Position numbers and translations under genes: made by a program. Of a stretch of 64,000 nucleotides of DNA, positions 47,692-56,044 are shown one piece after another. A model generated the notes under the pieces. The model worked only from the letters and a program-made list of their open reading frames with translations. It was not told the DNA's origin and did not search any database. This DNA is from JAXLYE01 sp046351595 (lineage in GTDB: Bacteria > Myxococcota_A > Polyangia > Palsa-1104 > JAEUJZ01): positions 558,001 through 622,000 of the forward strand of contig JAXLYE010000004.1 of the NCBI GenBank assembly GCA_046351595.1, given 5' to 3'. The stretch's first letter is position 1. Every line of letters starts with the position of its first letter.

Positions 47692-49710
47692 TCAGCTCCT
47701 CGGCGAGGGGGCGTGGCGGTGGGCATGGGCGCTGCCGTCGTCGCCGGCGATCGTCTCGGGATCGGTCGTGGCGACCAGGCCGTCGGCGAGCGCGTCGGGG
47801 TGCGCGGGATCGAAGTGCACGGCCTTCTCGATCTCGTCGACGCGCCGGCCGGTGACCGCGCGATCGAGGCTGGCGTTCATGCGGCGCTGCGCGAACTCCT
47901 TGCTGGCGTGATCGAGCGCCTCGATGGCGGCGGCGATGCGGCGGTGATCGGTCTGCGCCCGCGCCGCGGCCAGGGCGTCGCCCGCAGCCTCGATCGCCTG
48001 GCGCTCCGAGTCACTGAGCAGCTGCCCGTCGGCCTTGAGCGCGACCGCGAGCGCGCCGAGGATGCGGTCGGCCTCGACGCGCTGCTCGGTGAGCAGGCGG
48101 GTGCGGATGTCGGTCTCGGCGTGCTCGAAGCTGTCGAGCAGCATCTGCTCGATCTGCTCGTCGGTCAGGCCGTAGCTCGGCTTGACCTGGACGTGCGCCT
48201 CGCGGCCCGAGGTGGCCTCGCGCGCGGACACCGACAGGATGCCGTTCTCGTCGACGAGGAACGTCACCTCGAGGCGGGCCATGCCGGCCGCCATCTTCGG
48301 CAGCCCGGTGAGCTTGAAGCGCGCGAGCGAGCGGCACTCGGCCGCGGTCTCGCGCTCGCCCTGCACCACGTGCAGATCGAAGCCGGTCTGCCCGTCGGCG
48401 TAGGTGGTGAAGGTCTGCTGCGCGCCGCAGGGCACGCGGCTGTTGCGCATAAGGATCTTCTCGACGACGCCGCCCATCAGCTCGAGCCCGAGCGACAGCG
48501 GCGTCACGTCGATGAGCAGCGCGTCCGTGCGGTCGCTGGCCAAAAGGTCCGCCTGCACCGCCGCGCCCAGCGCCACCACCTGATCCGGATCCAGGTCGCA
48601 CAGCGGCTCGCGCTTGAACAGCTCGGCGACGAAGCGCCGCACCGCCGGCACGCGCGTGGCGCCGCCGACCAGGATCACGCCGTCGAGCTCCCCGGCGGCG
48701 AGCTCCGCGTCCTTCATGGCGCGGCGGCAGGGCGTGGCCGTGCGCGCGAGGATCGGTGCGATCGCGGCCTCGAACCCGGCGCGGTCCACCGTGCGCGAGA
48801 CGCCCGCGACCTCGACGGTCAGAGACTCGGCATCGGTCAGGCGGTGCTTGAGGCTGCGCGCCGTGTCGAGCAGGCCGCGCGCCCGCTGCGCATCCGCGGC
48901 GATCGCGGCGGCTTCGGGGTGCCCGGCCAAGAGCAGCTCGGCCAGCGCGTGGTCCATGTCGTCGCCGCCGAGCGCGGTGTCGCCGGCCGTCGCAAGGACC
49001 GTGAAGATGCCCTCGCGCAGATCGAGGATCGAGACGTCGAAGGTGCCGCCGCCCAGGTCGTAGACGGCGAAGCGGCCTTCCTTGCGCTTGTCCAGGCCGT
49101 AGGCCAGCGCCGCCGCCGTCGGCTCGTTGAGCAGCCGCAGCACGTTCAGGCCGGCGATGCGCCCCGCGTCCTTGGTCGCCTGGCGCTGCGCGTCGTCGAA
49201 GTAGGCCGGCACCGTGATCACCGCGCCCTCGAGCTCCCCGTCGAGCGCCTGCTCGGCGAGCTGGCGCAGCGCGCGCAGGATCTCGGCGCTCACCTCGACC
49301 GGCGTCACCGCCCGCAGCCCGCCGTCGCCCTCGACCAGGAGCCGCACGACGGTGTCGTCGGCGCCCGGCGTCGCGAGCCGCAGCTGGTTGAATCGCCGCG
49401 CCGTGCCGTCGCGCTCGACGTCCTTGGGCCCGCGCCCCATCAGCCGCTTCACCGAGGCGATGGTGTCGTGCGGCGCGCTCGCGGCCTGCGCCTTGGCGGC
49501 CCGCCCGACCAGCGGCGGCGCGCCCTTGCGGTAGCGCACCACCGACGGCACGAGCGCGTGCCCATCGGCGTCGAGCAGGCAGCGCGGCTCGCCGTCCTGC
49601 ACCACCGCGACCAGCGAGTTTGTGGTGCCCAGGTCGATGCCAACGACGCGGCCCTTGCACGCCTCCTTGGCCCGCGACTCTCCGGGCTCCGCGATCTGAA
49701 ACAGGCTCAT
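47692..49710 (-). CDS. hscA: Hsp70-type chaperone for Fe-S cluster transfer
   Basis: 672 residues from the ATG at 49710; a longer frame has a non-homologous leader. Hsp70 architecture: GIDLGTTNSLVAVV in the first nucleotide motif, VPAYFDDAQRQATKDAG, YDLGGGTFDVSILDL, GGATRVPAVRRFV, and a substrate-binding domain starting at LIDVTPLSLGLELMGGVVEK. It lies between hscB and fdx, which fixes it as HscA and not DnaK. It releases the cluster from IscU by binding the LPPVK motif. A His-rich end (SAHAHRHAPS) is unusual and may bind metal. Confidence 0.93.
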   Translation of the reverse strand: MSLFQIAEPGESRAKEACKGRVVGIDLGTTNSLVAVVQDGEPRCLLDADGHALVPSVVRYRKGAPPLVGRAAKAQAASAPHDTIASVKRLMGRGPKDVERDGTARRFNQLRLATPGADDTVVRLLVEGDGGLRAVTPVEVSAEILRALRQLAEQALDGELEGAVITVPAYFDDAQRQATKDAGRIAGLNVLRLLNEPTAAALAYGLDKRKEGRFAVYDLGGGTFDVSILDLREGIFTVLATAGDTALGGDDMDHALAELLLAGHPEAAAIAADAQRARGLLDTARSLKHRLTDAESLTVEVAGVSRTVDRAGFEAAIAPILARTATPCRRAMKDAELAAGELDGVILVGGATRVPAVRRFVAELFKREPLCDLDPDQVVALGAAVQADLLASDRTDALLIDVTPLSLGLELMGGVVEKILMRNSRVPCGAQQTFTTYADGQTGFDLHVVQGERETAAECRSLARFKLTGLPKMAAGMARLEVTFLVDENGILSVSAREATSGREAHVQVKPSYGLTDEQIEQMLLDSFEHAETDIRTRLLTEQRVEADRILGALAVALKADGQLLSDSERQAIEAAGDALAAARAQTDHRRIAAAIEALDHASKEFAQRRMNASLDRAVTGRRVDEIEKAVHFDPAHPDALADGLVATTDPETIAGDDGSAHAHRHAPSPRS

Positions 49711-49856
49711 GGAAGTTCCTTCGTTCGAACGGCCCAGTTCACTCTGCACCTTCGACGGGGCAGGGCAGGCCGAGAGGGATTCGGGGGCGCCGGTCACCCG
49801 GCGGGTGCGCGCATGCTACGCGAACTTTGGACCAGACGGGGGCCGCTTGCGCGCGC

Positions 49857-50423
49857 TCAGGCGAGCGCCGTCTTGGCGGCCTGCGCCTCGTCGTGCGCGG
49901 CGATGTCATCGAGGAAGCGCTGGTAGTAGCGCTGCGTCAGCACCGCCTGCACCAGCTCGGGCAGCACGCTCGCATCGCTGGACTCAAGCCGCGCAAAGCC
50001 GGCGGTGAGGGTCTGCTTGATCTCGTCCATGGCGTCGAGCACCTCCTGCTTGATGCGGCCAAGGCGCGCGGCGTCGTTGCCCAGGCGCGCCTCGACCAGC
50101 TCCTCGCGCAGCTCGAGCACGCTGAGCAAGAACGCCGGATCGAGCGCCGGCTGGCTGCCTGGCGTCTCGCGGGTCACGTCGACGCCCGCCAGCTTCAGCA
50201 GGTACTCGGCGCGCCGTGGATCGCTGCGCAGCACGCGGTAGGCCTCGTTCAGGCTGGTGGCGCGCTGCAGCACCGCCGCGCGCTCGGACGCCGGGGCGCG
50301 GCTGAAGCGGTCGGGGTGCCACACCCGCGAGCGCTCCCGGTACCGCTCCTCGAGCACCTGCAGATCGAGCGCGTAGCTGCGCGGCAGCTCGAACACGTCG
50401 AAGTAGGTGGGCGCATCTGCCAT
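49857..50423 (-). CDS. hscB: J-domain co-chaperone for Fe-S cluster transfer
   Basis: 188 residues. Residues 1-75 are the J domain with the HPD motif at 36-38 (WHPDRF), and the rest is the three-helix domain that holds IscU (FLLSVLELREELVEARLG). It stimulates the ATPase of HscA and delivers IscU. It sits between iscA and hscA, 146 bp ahead of hscA. Length is close to the 171 residues of E. coli HscB. Confidence 0.92.
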   Translation of the reverse strand: MADAPTYFDVFELPRSYALDLQVLEERYRERSRVWHPDRFSRAPASERAAVLQRATSLNEAYRVLRSDPRRAEYLLKLAGVDVTRETPGSQPALDPAFLLSVLELREELVEARLGNDAARLGRIKQEVLDAMDEIKQTLTAGFARLESSDASVLPELVQAVLTQRYYQRFLDDIAAHDEAQAAKTALA

Positions 50424-50484
50424 GGTCGTTCTCGTCGCTATCGTCGCTGACGTCCGAGGGGGCGCGGTCGCGGGCGGGGCGTCG

Positions 50485-50829
50485 CTAGAACTGGACGCTC
50501 TCGCCGCAGCCGCAGGCGCCCTTGACGTTGGGGTTGTTGAACTTGAAGCCGTACCCCATCATGCTGGTCACGAAGTCGAGCTCCGTGCCGTCGAGGAACA
50601 GGTAGCTCTTCTTGTCGACGAACAGGCGCACGCCGTCCTCGAACTCGAACACCTTGTCCGTCGCCGCCGGCGGTCCGTCGGCCCACTCGAACAGGTACGA
50701 GAAGCCGGTGCAGCCGCCGCCGCGGATGCCGATGCGCAGCCCCTGCGCCTCCTTGCCGCCCTCGGCAGTCCGCTTGGTGGCGAGCCGCTTGACCTCTGCG
50801 ATGGCCTTTGGCGTGGCCGTGATTGCCAT
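50485..50829 (-). CDS. iscA: A-type Fe-S carrier
   Basis: 114 residues from the ATG at 50829, two bases after iscU ends. The three conserved cysteines are present: Cys40 in GGGCTGFSY and Cys106 and Cys108 in GACGCGESVQF. The protein receives and passes on [Fe-S] clusters, especially for [4Fe-4S] targets. Confidence 0.94.
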   Translation of the reverse strand: MAITATPKAIAEVKRLATKRTAEGGKEAQGLRIGIRGGGCTGFSYLFEWADGPPAATDKVFEFEDGVRLFVDKKSYLFLDGTELDFVTSMMGYGFKFNNPNVKGACGCGESVQF

Positions 50830-50831
50830 GA

Positions 50832-51269
50832 CTAGCTCGCTTTCGGGCCCTCGGCCGTGCCGCTGCCGCCCGCCGCACCGCCGTCGCCCTTGTGGTCGTT
50901 CTTCTTGTGGTAGTCGGCGATCGCCGCCTTGATCGCGTCCTCGGCCAGCACCGAGCAGTGGATCTTCACCGGCGGCAGGTTCAGCTCCTCGGCGATCGTC
51001 GAGTTCTCGATCTTCGCCGCCTGCTCGACCGTCATGCCCTTGACCCATTCGGTCACCAGCGACGAGCTGGCGATGGCCGAGCCGCAGCCGAAGGTCTTGA
51101 ACTTGGCATCGGTGATGACGCCGTTCTCGATCTTGATCTGCAGCTTCATGACGTCGCCGCAAGCCGGCGCGCCGACCAGCCCGGTGCCGACGCTGGGGTC
51201 GTTCTTGTCGAGGCTCCCGACGTTTCGGGGGTTCTCGTAGTGATCGATGACTTTTTCGCTGTAGGCCAT
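50832..51269 (-). CDS. iscU: Fe-S cluster assembly scaffold
   Basis: 145 residues. Cys37, Cys62 and Cys105 are the cluster ligands (PACGDV, FGCGSA, IHCSVLAEDA), Asp39 is present, and LPPVK at 98-102 is the HscA-binding motif. The last 15 residues are a Gly/Ala/Lys tail. It is 125 bp downstream of iscS and overlaps the iscA region only by a two-base gap. Confidence 0.95.
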   Translation of the reverse strand: MAYSEKVIDHYENPRNVGSLDKNDPSVGTGLVGAPACGDVMKLQIKIENGVITDAKFKTFGCGSAIASSSLVTEWVKGMTVEQAAKIENSTIAEELNLPPVKIHCSVLAEDAIKAAIADYHKKNDHKGDGGAAGGSGTAEGPKAS

Positions 51270-51300
51270 GTTCGTCCTCGGGGTTCTGCCGCGTCCGCGC

Positions 51301-51324
51301 TGCGCCTGCGCCTGCGCCTGCGCC
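51301..51324. repeat. Four tandem TGCGCC hexamers between iscU and iscS
   Basis: A perfect short tandem repeat in the 125-bp gap between iscS and iscU. It may arise by slippage; no coding meaning is seen. Confidence 0.8.
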
Positions 51325-51394
51325 TGCGAACGAGGCCGCCTCTATAACTCTTTCAGTAGCACCAGAGCGCGCTCCGGTGCAGCGTCGTCGGCGC

Positions 51395-52615
51395 TTAGTG
51401 GTGCGCCTCCCACTGGATCGCCTTGAGGTCCACGCCCTCCTGCACCATCTCCCAGAGCGGGGACATCTCGCGCAGCTTGCGCACCTTGTCGATCACCAGG
51501 TTGGCGACGTAGTCCACTTCCTCTTCCGTCGTGAAGCGGCCCAGGCCGAAGCGGATCGAGGAGTGCGCCATCTCCTCGCCGACCCCGAGCGCCCGCAGCA
51601 CGTACGACGGCTCGAGCGACGCCGAGGTGCAGGCCGAGCCCGAGGACACCGCGACGTCCTTGATCGCCATGAGCAGGCCCTCGCCCTCGACGTAGGCGAA
51701 CGAGATGTTGAGGTTCCCGGGCAGGCGGTGCTCGGCCGAGCCGTTGATGTAGACGTGCGGCAGGCTCGAGACGAGCTTCTGCTGCAGGCGATCGCGCAGC
51801 CGTCCGATGCGCGCCGACTCGTCGGCCATCTCCAGCCGGCAGAGCTCAGCGGCCTTGCCGAAGCCGACGATCGCCGGCACGTTCAGCGTGCCCGAGCGCA
51901 TGCCGCGCTCGTGACCACCGCCGTCCATCTGCTGCTCCAGGCGCACGCGCGGCTTCCTGCGCACGTACAGCGCGCCGACGCCCTTGGGCCCGTACATCTT
52001 GTGCGCCGTGAGCGACGCCATGTCGACGCGGCTCTTCTCGACGCTGAAGGGGATCTTGCCGGCGCCCTGCACGGCGTCGGTGTGGAACAGCGCGCCGCCT
52101 TCCTTGACGATGGCGCCGATCTCGTCGAGCGGCTGGACCGTCCCGATCTCGTTGTTGGCCAGCATCACCGAGACGAGGATCGTGCGATCGGTCATGGCCG
52201 CGCGCAGCTGCTTGAGGTCGATGCGGCCGTCGACGCCGACCGGCAGGTAGGTGACCTCGAAGCCCTCGTTCTCGAGCCGCTTGCAGGTGTCGAGCACCGC
52301 CTTGTGCTCGATCTGCGTCGTGATGATGTGGTTGCCGCGATCCTTGTAGAAGTGCGCGGCGCCCTTGATCGCCAGGTTGTTCGACTCGGTGGCGCCCGAG
52401 GTCCAGATGATCTCCTTGCCGCTCGCGCCGATCAGCGCCGCGACCTGATCGCGCGCGTCGTCCGCGGCCTTCTCGGCGGCCCAGCCGAAGGCGTGGTTGC
52501 GGCTGGCGGCGTTGCCGAACTGGTTCGTAAAGTACGGCAGCATCGCCTCGACGACGCGCGGATCGACCGGCGTGGTCGAGTGATAGTCCATGAAGATGGG
52601 GAGCTTGACGGCCAT
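51395..52615 (-). CDS. iscS: Cysteine desulfurase
   Basis: 406 residues from the ATG at 52615, in good agreement with the 404 of E. coli IscS. The PLP-binding residues are His104 (IEHKAVLDT), Asp180 and Gln183 (HTDAVQGAG) and Lys206 (LTAHKMYGPKG). The persulfide-forming Cys329 lies in SSGSACTSASLEPSYVL, the long-loop signature of IscS rather than SufS. It donates sulfur to IscU. The MerR-family gene ends 35 bp upstream in the same direction. Confidence 0.96.
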   Translation of the reverse strand: MAVKLPIFMDYHSTTPVDPRVVEAMLPYFTNQFGNAASRNHAFGWAAEKAADDARDQVAALIGASGKEIIWTSGATESNNLAIKGAAHFYKDRGNHIITTQIEHKAVLDTCKRLENEGFEVTYLPVGVDGRIDLKQLRAAMTDRTILVSVMLANNEIGTVQPLDEIGAIVKEGGALFHTDAVQGAGKIPFSVEKSRVDMASLTAHKMYGPKGVGALYVRRKPRVRLEQQMDGGGHERGMRSGTLNVPAIVGFGKAAELCRLEMADESARIGRLRDRLQQKLVSSLPHVYINGSAEHRLPGNLNISFAYVEGEGLLMAIKDVAVSSGSACTSASLEPSYVLRALGVGEEMAHSSIRFGLGRFTTEEEVDYVANLVIDKVRKLREMSPLWEMVQEGVDLKAIQWEAHH

Positions 52616-52650
52616 GGTTCGTCCTTCGCTGTAGTGGCGCTGTTGTGGCC

Positions 52651-53241
52651 TTAACTGTTGTGGGCGCCCGAGACCATCAGGGGCTGGTTCCCGTCGTGAC
52701 CGTGGAGGCGGCAGCCGCCGCACTCGCGGGTCGTGTGCTCGGGGCCGCAGACGCGGCAGCCATCGAGGTAGTGCAGACCGGCGGTGATGTCGCGCTCGAG
52801 CTGCTCCAGGCGCGCGCGCTGCTCGCGGATCTCGCTGAGCTTGCGCGCCAAGAGCTCCCGCAGCCGCGTCATGGCGTCGGCACCGATGCGCTGCTCCTCG
52901 AGATCACGCAGCAGCGTCTGGATCTCGCCGAGCGACACGTCGGCCTCCTGCAGCCGCGCGATCCACTGCACTCGCTCGACGGCGCCCGCCGAGTACAGGC
53001 GGAAGCCGCCGGGCGTGCGCAGCACCGGCTTGAGCAGGCCCATCTCTTCGTATAGATGAAGAGCGCGGACCGTCTTGCCGCAGCGCTCGGCGAGCTGGCC
53101 GATGCGCAGCAGCTTCCCCTCGGCGCGGTCGATCTCGGGCGTCGCTGTCTCGGGCGTCGCTGTCTCGGGCGTCACCGTCTCGGGCGTCACCGCCCTGGGC
53201 GTCGCCGCTCCGGGCGTCGTATTGGTTGTCTTGTTGGTCAA
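52651..53241 (-). CDS. MerR-family regulator with four-cysteine cluster, head of the isc operon
   Basis: 196 residues from a TTG at 53241 that is preceded by TAAGGG six bases away; GTG codons in the repeat region are alternatives. After a disordered head made of TPETV/A repeats, residues about 44-112 are a MerR HTH (LRIGQLAERCGKTVRALHLY, MGLLKPVLRTPGGFRLYS). A dimerising helix follows (residues about 122-155). The end holds Cys162, Cys165, Cys174 and Cys177 (C-x2-C-x8-C-x2-C) plus two His. SoxR, a MerR protein, binds a [2Fe-2S] cluster with a similar C-terminal set, so Fe-S or zinc binding is likely. It takes the place normally held by the Rrf2 protein IscR. Confidence 0.75.
   Translation of the reverse strand: MTNKTTNTTPGAATPRAVTPETVTPETATPETATPEIDRAEGKLLRIGQLAERCGKTVRALHLYEEMGLLKPVLRTPGGFRLYSAGAVERVQWIARLQEADVSLGEIQTLLRDLEEQRIGADAMTRLRELLARKLSEIREQRARLEQLERDITAGLHYLDGCRVCGPEHTTRECGGCRLHGHDGNQPLMVSGAHNS
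53134..53223. repeat. Six 15-bp tandem repeats in the MerR gene
   Basis: A 15-bp unit ((c/t)tcgggcgt followed by a variable six bases) recurs at 53134, 53149, 53164, 53179, 53194 and 53209. It codes for TPET(V/A)-type units at the N-terminus and includes GTG codons that might serve as alternative starts. Confidence 0.85.
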
Positions 53242-53338
53242 CTCTAACCCTTACGTGCGCGTCAGATTTACCGGGATTGTGGGACTCTGGATCCGACGTG
53301 TCAAGGGCCAACTCTTCCCCATACGTAAGGGTCAGAGT
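53241..53338. promoter_or_regulatory. 16-bp inverted repeat flanking the isc operon promoter region
   Basis: ACTCTAACCCTTACGT at 53241-53256 is the reverse complement of ACGTAAGGGTCAGAGT at 53323-53338 with one mismatch; 66 bp lie between the arms. The proximal arm covers the ribosome-binding site of the MerR gene. CTTACGTA-like half-sites recall operators of MerR regulators. A loop-forming or two-site operator is likely; which protein binds is inference. Confidence 0.55.
53276..53304 (-). promoter_or_regulatory. Candidate promoter of the MerR-isc operon
   Basis: On the minus strand TTGACA at 53304-53299 is followed after 17 bp by CACAAT at 53281-53276 (four of six matches to TATAAT). It lies between the arms of the dyad. 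MerR proteins usually act on promoters with a 19-bp spacer, so the fit is not perfect. Confidence 0.35.
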
Positions 53339-53382
53339 CGGCCCGCTGCCGCGTGCGCACGTGTAGGGTTTCCTGCGTCGGG

Positions 53383-54498
53383 CTAGCCCTTGTGGGGCGT
53401 GATGTAGCCCGCGTGGATCAGCTGCTCCGCGGTCAGCAGGGTGCCGGCCGCCGCGCCCATCTTGGTGTTGTGCGAAAGCAGCACGTACTTCACGCCGTGC
53501 TCGCCGAGGCTGGTCTCGGGGCGCAGGCGACCGACGACGGTGGTCATGCCGTTGCCGGCCTCGCGGTCGAGGCGCGGCTGCGGCCGATAGGGATCGTCGC
53601 GGACCTCGATGAGGTTGGGCGGCAGCGACGGCAGGTTGAGGCTGTGAAGCTCGCGGCCGAAGCCCTCGAGCGCGGCCTTGACCTGATCGAGCGGCGCCGG
53701 GCGCTGTGTCGCGACGAAGACCGCCTCGGTGTGGCCGTCGAGCACGGCGACGCGCGTGCAGGTGCACGAGACCGCGAGCGGCAGCGGCTCGATGCGCGGC
53801 CCGCCCGCCTGTTCGCCGACCAGGCTGCCGAGGAGCTTGCGCGCCTCGCGCTCGACCTTCTCTTCTTCGTTGGCGATGTACGGGATGAGGTTGTCGAGGA
53901 TGTCGAGCGCGGTGACGCCCGGCGAGCGCCCGGCCCCGGAGACCGCCTGCATCGACGTCATGACCACGCGCTGCAGGCCGAAGGCGTCGTGCAGCGGCTT
54001 CAGCGTGATCGCCAGGCCGACGACGGTGCAGTTGGGCCCGGGGGCGATGAAGCCGCGCCAGCCGCGGCGCGCCCGCTGCGTGTGCAAGAGGCGCGCGTGC
54101 TCGAAGTTGACGCCGGGCAGGAGGATCGGCACGTCCGGCTCGTAGCGGTAGGCGCTCGCCGTCGACAACACGGGTACGTCGGCGGCCAGGCGCGGCTCGA
54201 TCTGGCGCGCGGCGTCGCTCTCGAGCGCCGAGAACACGACGTCGACACCGTCGGCGCTGAGCGTTGCCGCGTCCTCAACGACGAGCTCGCAGGCCTCCTG
54301 CGGCGGCGCGCCGCCGACGTACCAGCGCAGGCCGCCGGCCTTGTCGCGCAGCGCATCGAGGTAGCGCTTGCCGGCGCTGCGCTCGGAGGCCCCGAGCTTG
54401 CTCAGCGTGAACAGGGGGTGCGCCGCCAGCGCGGCGAGGAACTGCTGCCCCGCGACGCCGGTGGCACCGAGGACCGCACAACGGAGTTTCTGGCTCAT
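53383..54498 (-). CDS. asd: Aspartate-semialdehyde dehydrogenase, archaeal/fungal type
   Basis: 371 residues from the ATG at 54498. The N-terminus has the nucleotide motif GATGVAGQQFLAAL. The catalytic Cys157 lies in APGPNCTVVGLA. The segment MQAVSGAGRSPGVTALDIL with DNLIPYIANEEEKVEREARK is diagnostic of the archaeal, yeast and Chlamydia-type Asd rather than the E. coli type. It reduces aspartyl phosphate to the semialdehyde for lysine, threonine and methionine synthesis in the cytoplasm, using NADPH. It ends 142 bp from the MerR gene start; the isc promoter dyad lies between. Confidence 0.92.
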   Translation of the reverse strand: MSQKLRCAVLGATGVAGQQFLAALAAHPLFTLSKLGASERSAGKRYLDALRDKAGGLRWYVGGAPPQEACELVVEDAATLSADGVDVVFSALESDAARQIEPRLAADVPVLSTASAYRYEPDVPILLPGVNFEHARLLHTQRARRGWRGFIAPGPNCTVVGLAITLKPLHDAFGLQRVVMTSMQAVSGAGRSPGVTALDILDNLIPYIANEEEKVEREARKLLGSLVGEQAGGPRIEPLPLAVSCTCTRVAVLDGHTEAVFVATQRPAPLDQVKAALEGFGRELHSLNLPSLPPNLIEVRDDPYRPQPRLDREAGNGMTTVVGRLRPETSLGEHGVKYVLLSHNTKMGAAAGTLLTAEQLIHAGYITPHKG

Positions 54499-54645
54499 GG
54501 CGGCTGACAGATAATCACAGGCAGGCCTGCAGGTCGACGGCGCTCTGCCAGGAGCCGGTGCTTCGGGTCCGCTGGATGCGCCGACCCGGGACCGCGCGCC
54601 GCGACCGCGGGCCGCGACGGGGAGCGACCATGCCGGGGAGGGACC

Positions 54646-56043
54646 ATGCCGGGTGTTGATGCGGCTGCGGAAGTCGATGTTGTCGTAGTGGGCGCCGGGC
54701 TCGCCGGGCTGAGCGCGGCGCGGGCCGTGCACGAAGCCGGCGCCTCGGTGCGCGTGCTCGAGGCGCGCGATCGTGTCGGCGGGCGCGTGCTCAGCCGGCA
54801 GCTGGCGTCGGGCTCGGTCGTGGACCTGGGCGCGCAGTGGCTGGGCCCGGGCCAGGACCGCATGTTCGCGCTGGTGAAGGAGCTCGGGCTCAAGACCTTC
54901 GCGCAGCGCCACGCCGGCGAGAAGATCCTGTGGCTCGACGGCAAGCGCACGACGTATAAGGGCGACATCCCGTCGCTGCCGCTGCTCGGGCTTTTGGATC
55001 TCGATCGCGCGATGAAGCGGCTCGAGGCGCTGTGCGTGACCGTGCCGCTCGGAGCGCCGCAGCGCGCCCCCGAGGCCGCGGCCTGGGACGCCATGACCGT
55101 CGAGAGCTGGCTGCGCGACAGCGTCTACACCGACTCGGCGCGGGCGCTGCTGCGCATCGGCGTCGAGGCCATCTTCTCGGCGGAGCCGGCGGAGCTGTCG
55201 TTCCTGCACTTCCTGTGGGTGCTGCACTCGGGCGGCGGCCTGATGAAGCTGTCGACGATCCGCAACGGCGCGCAGGAGACGCGACTTGCCGACGGCTGCC
55301 AGTCGTTCGCGACCGGCCTTGTGCAGAAGCTCGGGCCCGAGCGCGTGACGCTCGGCGCGCCGGTCCACGCGATCGAGCAGGACGAGGCCGGCGTGACCGT
55401 CCATCACGCCCGCGGCACGCTGCGCGGGCGCTACGCGATCCTGGCGCTGCCGCCGACGCTGTGCGGGCGCATCGCCTATCAGCCGGCGCTGCCGGCGCGG
55501 CGCGATCAGCTGACGCAGCGCATGCCCATGGGCTCGGTGTGCAAGTTCGTCGTGATCTACAAGCAGCCCTTCTGGCTGCGGCGCGGTCAGTCGGGCGAGG
55601 CGGTGTGCGACGAGGGGCCGGTGCGCCTGGTGTTCGACGACTCGCCGCAGGATCCGAGCCGCGACGGCCACGGCGCGCTCGTCTGCTTCGTCCTGGCCGA
55701 CGGGCTGCGCGCGCTGCGCGAGCAGCCCGAGGCCGAGCGCCGCCAGCAGGTGACGGGCGCCCTGGTCCGCCTGTTCGGCAAGGAAGCGGCGGAGCCGCTC
55801 GAGGTGATCGAGCAGGACTGGTCGCAGGAGGCGTTCTCGCGCGGCTGCTACTTTGCGCTGATGCCGCCGGGGACGCTGACGCAGCTCGGCGCCGCGCTGC
55901 GTGAGCCCGTCGGTCGCCTGCACTGGGCCGGCACCGAGACGGCCGAGCGCTTTTGCGGCTACATGGAGGGCGCGGTCGAGTCGGGGCAGCGCGCCGCCGC
56001 CGAGGTGCTCGCGCACACCGCCGCCGCGAAGCGGAGCACCTAG
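54646..56043 (+). CDS. Flavin-containing amine oxidase
   Basis: 465 residues; GGGGAGGGACC precedes the ATG. The FAD fold is complete: VVVVGAGLAGLSAARAVHEA, then VRVLEARDRVGGRV, LGAQWLGPGQDRM, and the C-terminal LHWAGTETAERFCGYMEGAV with QRAAAEVL. The layout is that of the monoamine oxidase family (PF01593) that oxidises primary amines or polyamines to aldehydes with H2O2 release. No signal peptide. The next gene begins one base after its stop codon, so they form an operon. Confidence 0.88.
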   Translation: MPGVDAAAEVDVVVVGAGLAGLSAARAVHEAGASVRVLEARDRVGGRVLSRQLASGSVVDLGAQWLGPGQDRMFALVKELGLKTFAQRHAGEKILWLDGKRTTYKGDIPSLPLLGLLDLDRAMKRLEALCVTVPLGAPQRAPEAAAWDAMTVESWLRDSVYTDSARALLRIGVEAIFSAEPAELSFLHFLWVLHSGGGLMKLSTIRNGAQETRLADGCQSFATGLVQKLGPERVTLGAPVHAIEQDEAGVTVHHARGTLRGRYAILALPPTLCGRIAYQPALPARRDQLTQRMPMGSVCKFVVIYKQPFWLRRGQSGEAVCDEGPVRLVFDDSPQDPSRDGHGALVCFVLADGLRALREQPEAERRQQVTGALVRLFGKEAAEPLEVIEQDWSQEAFSRGCYFALMPPGTLTQLGAALREPVGRLHWAGTETAERFCGYMEGAVESGQRAAAEVLAHTAAAKRST

Positions 56044-56044
56044 C

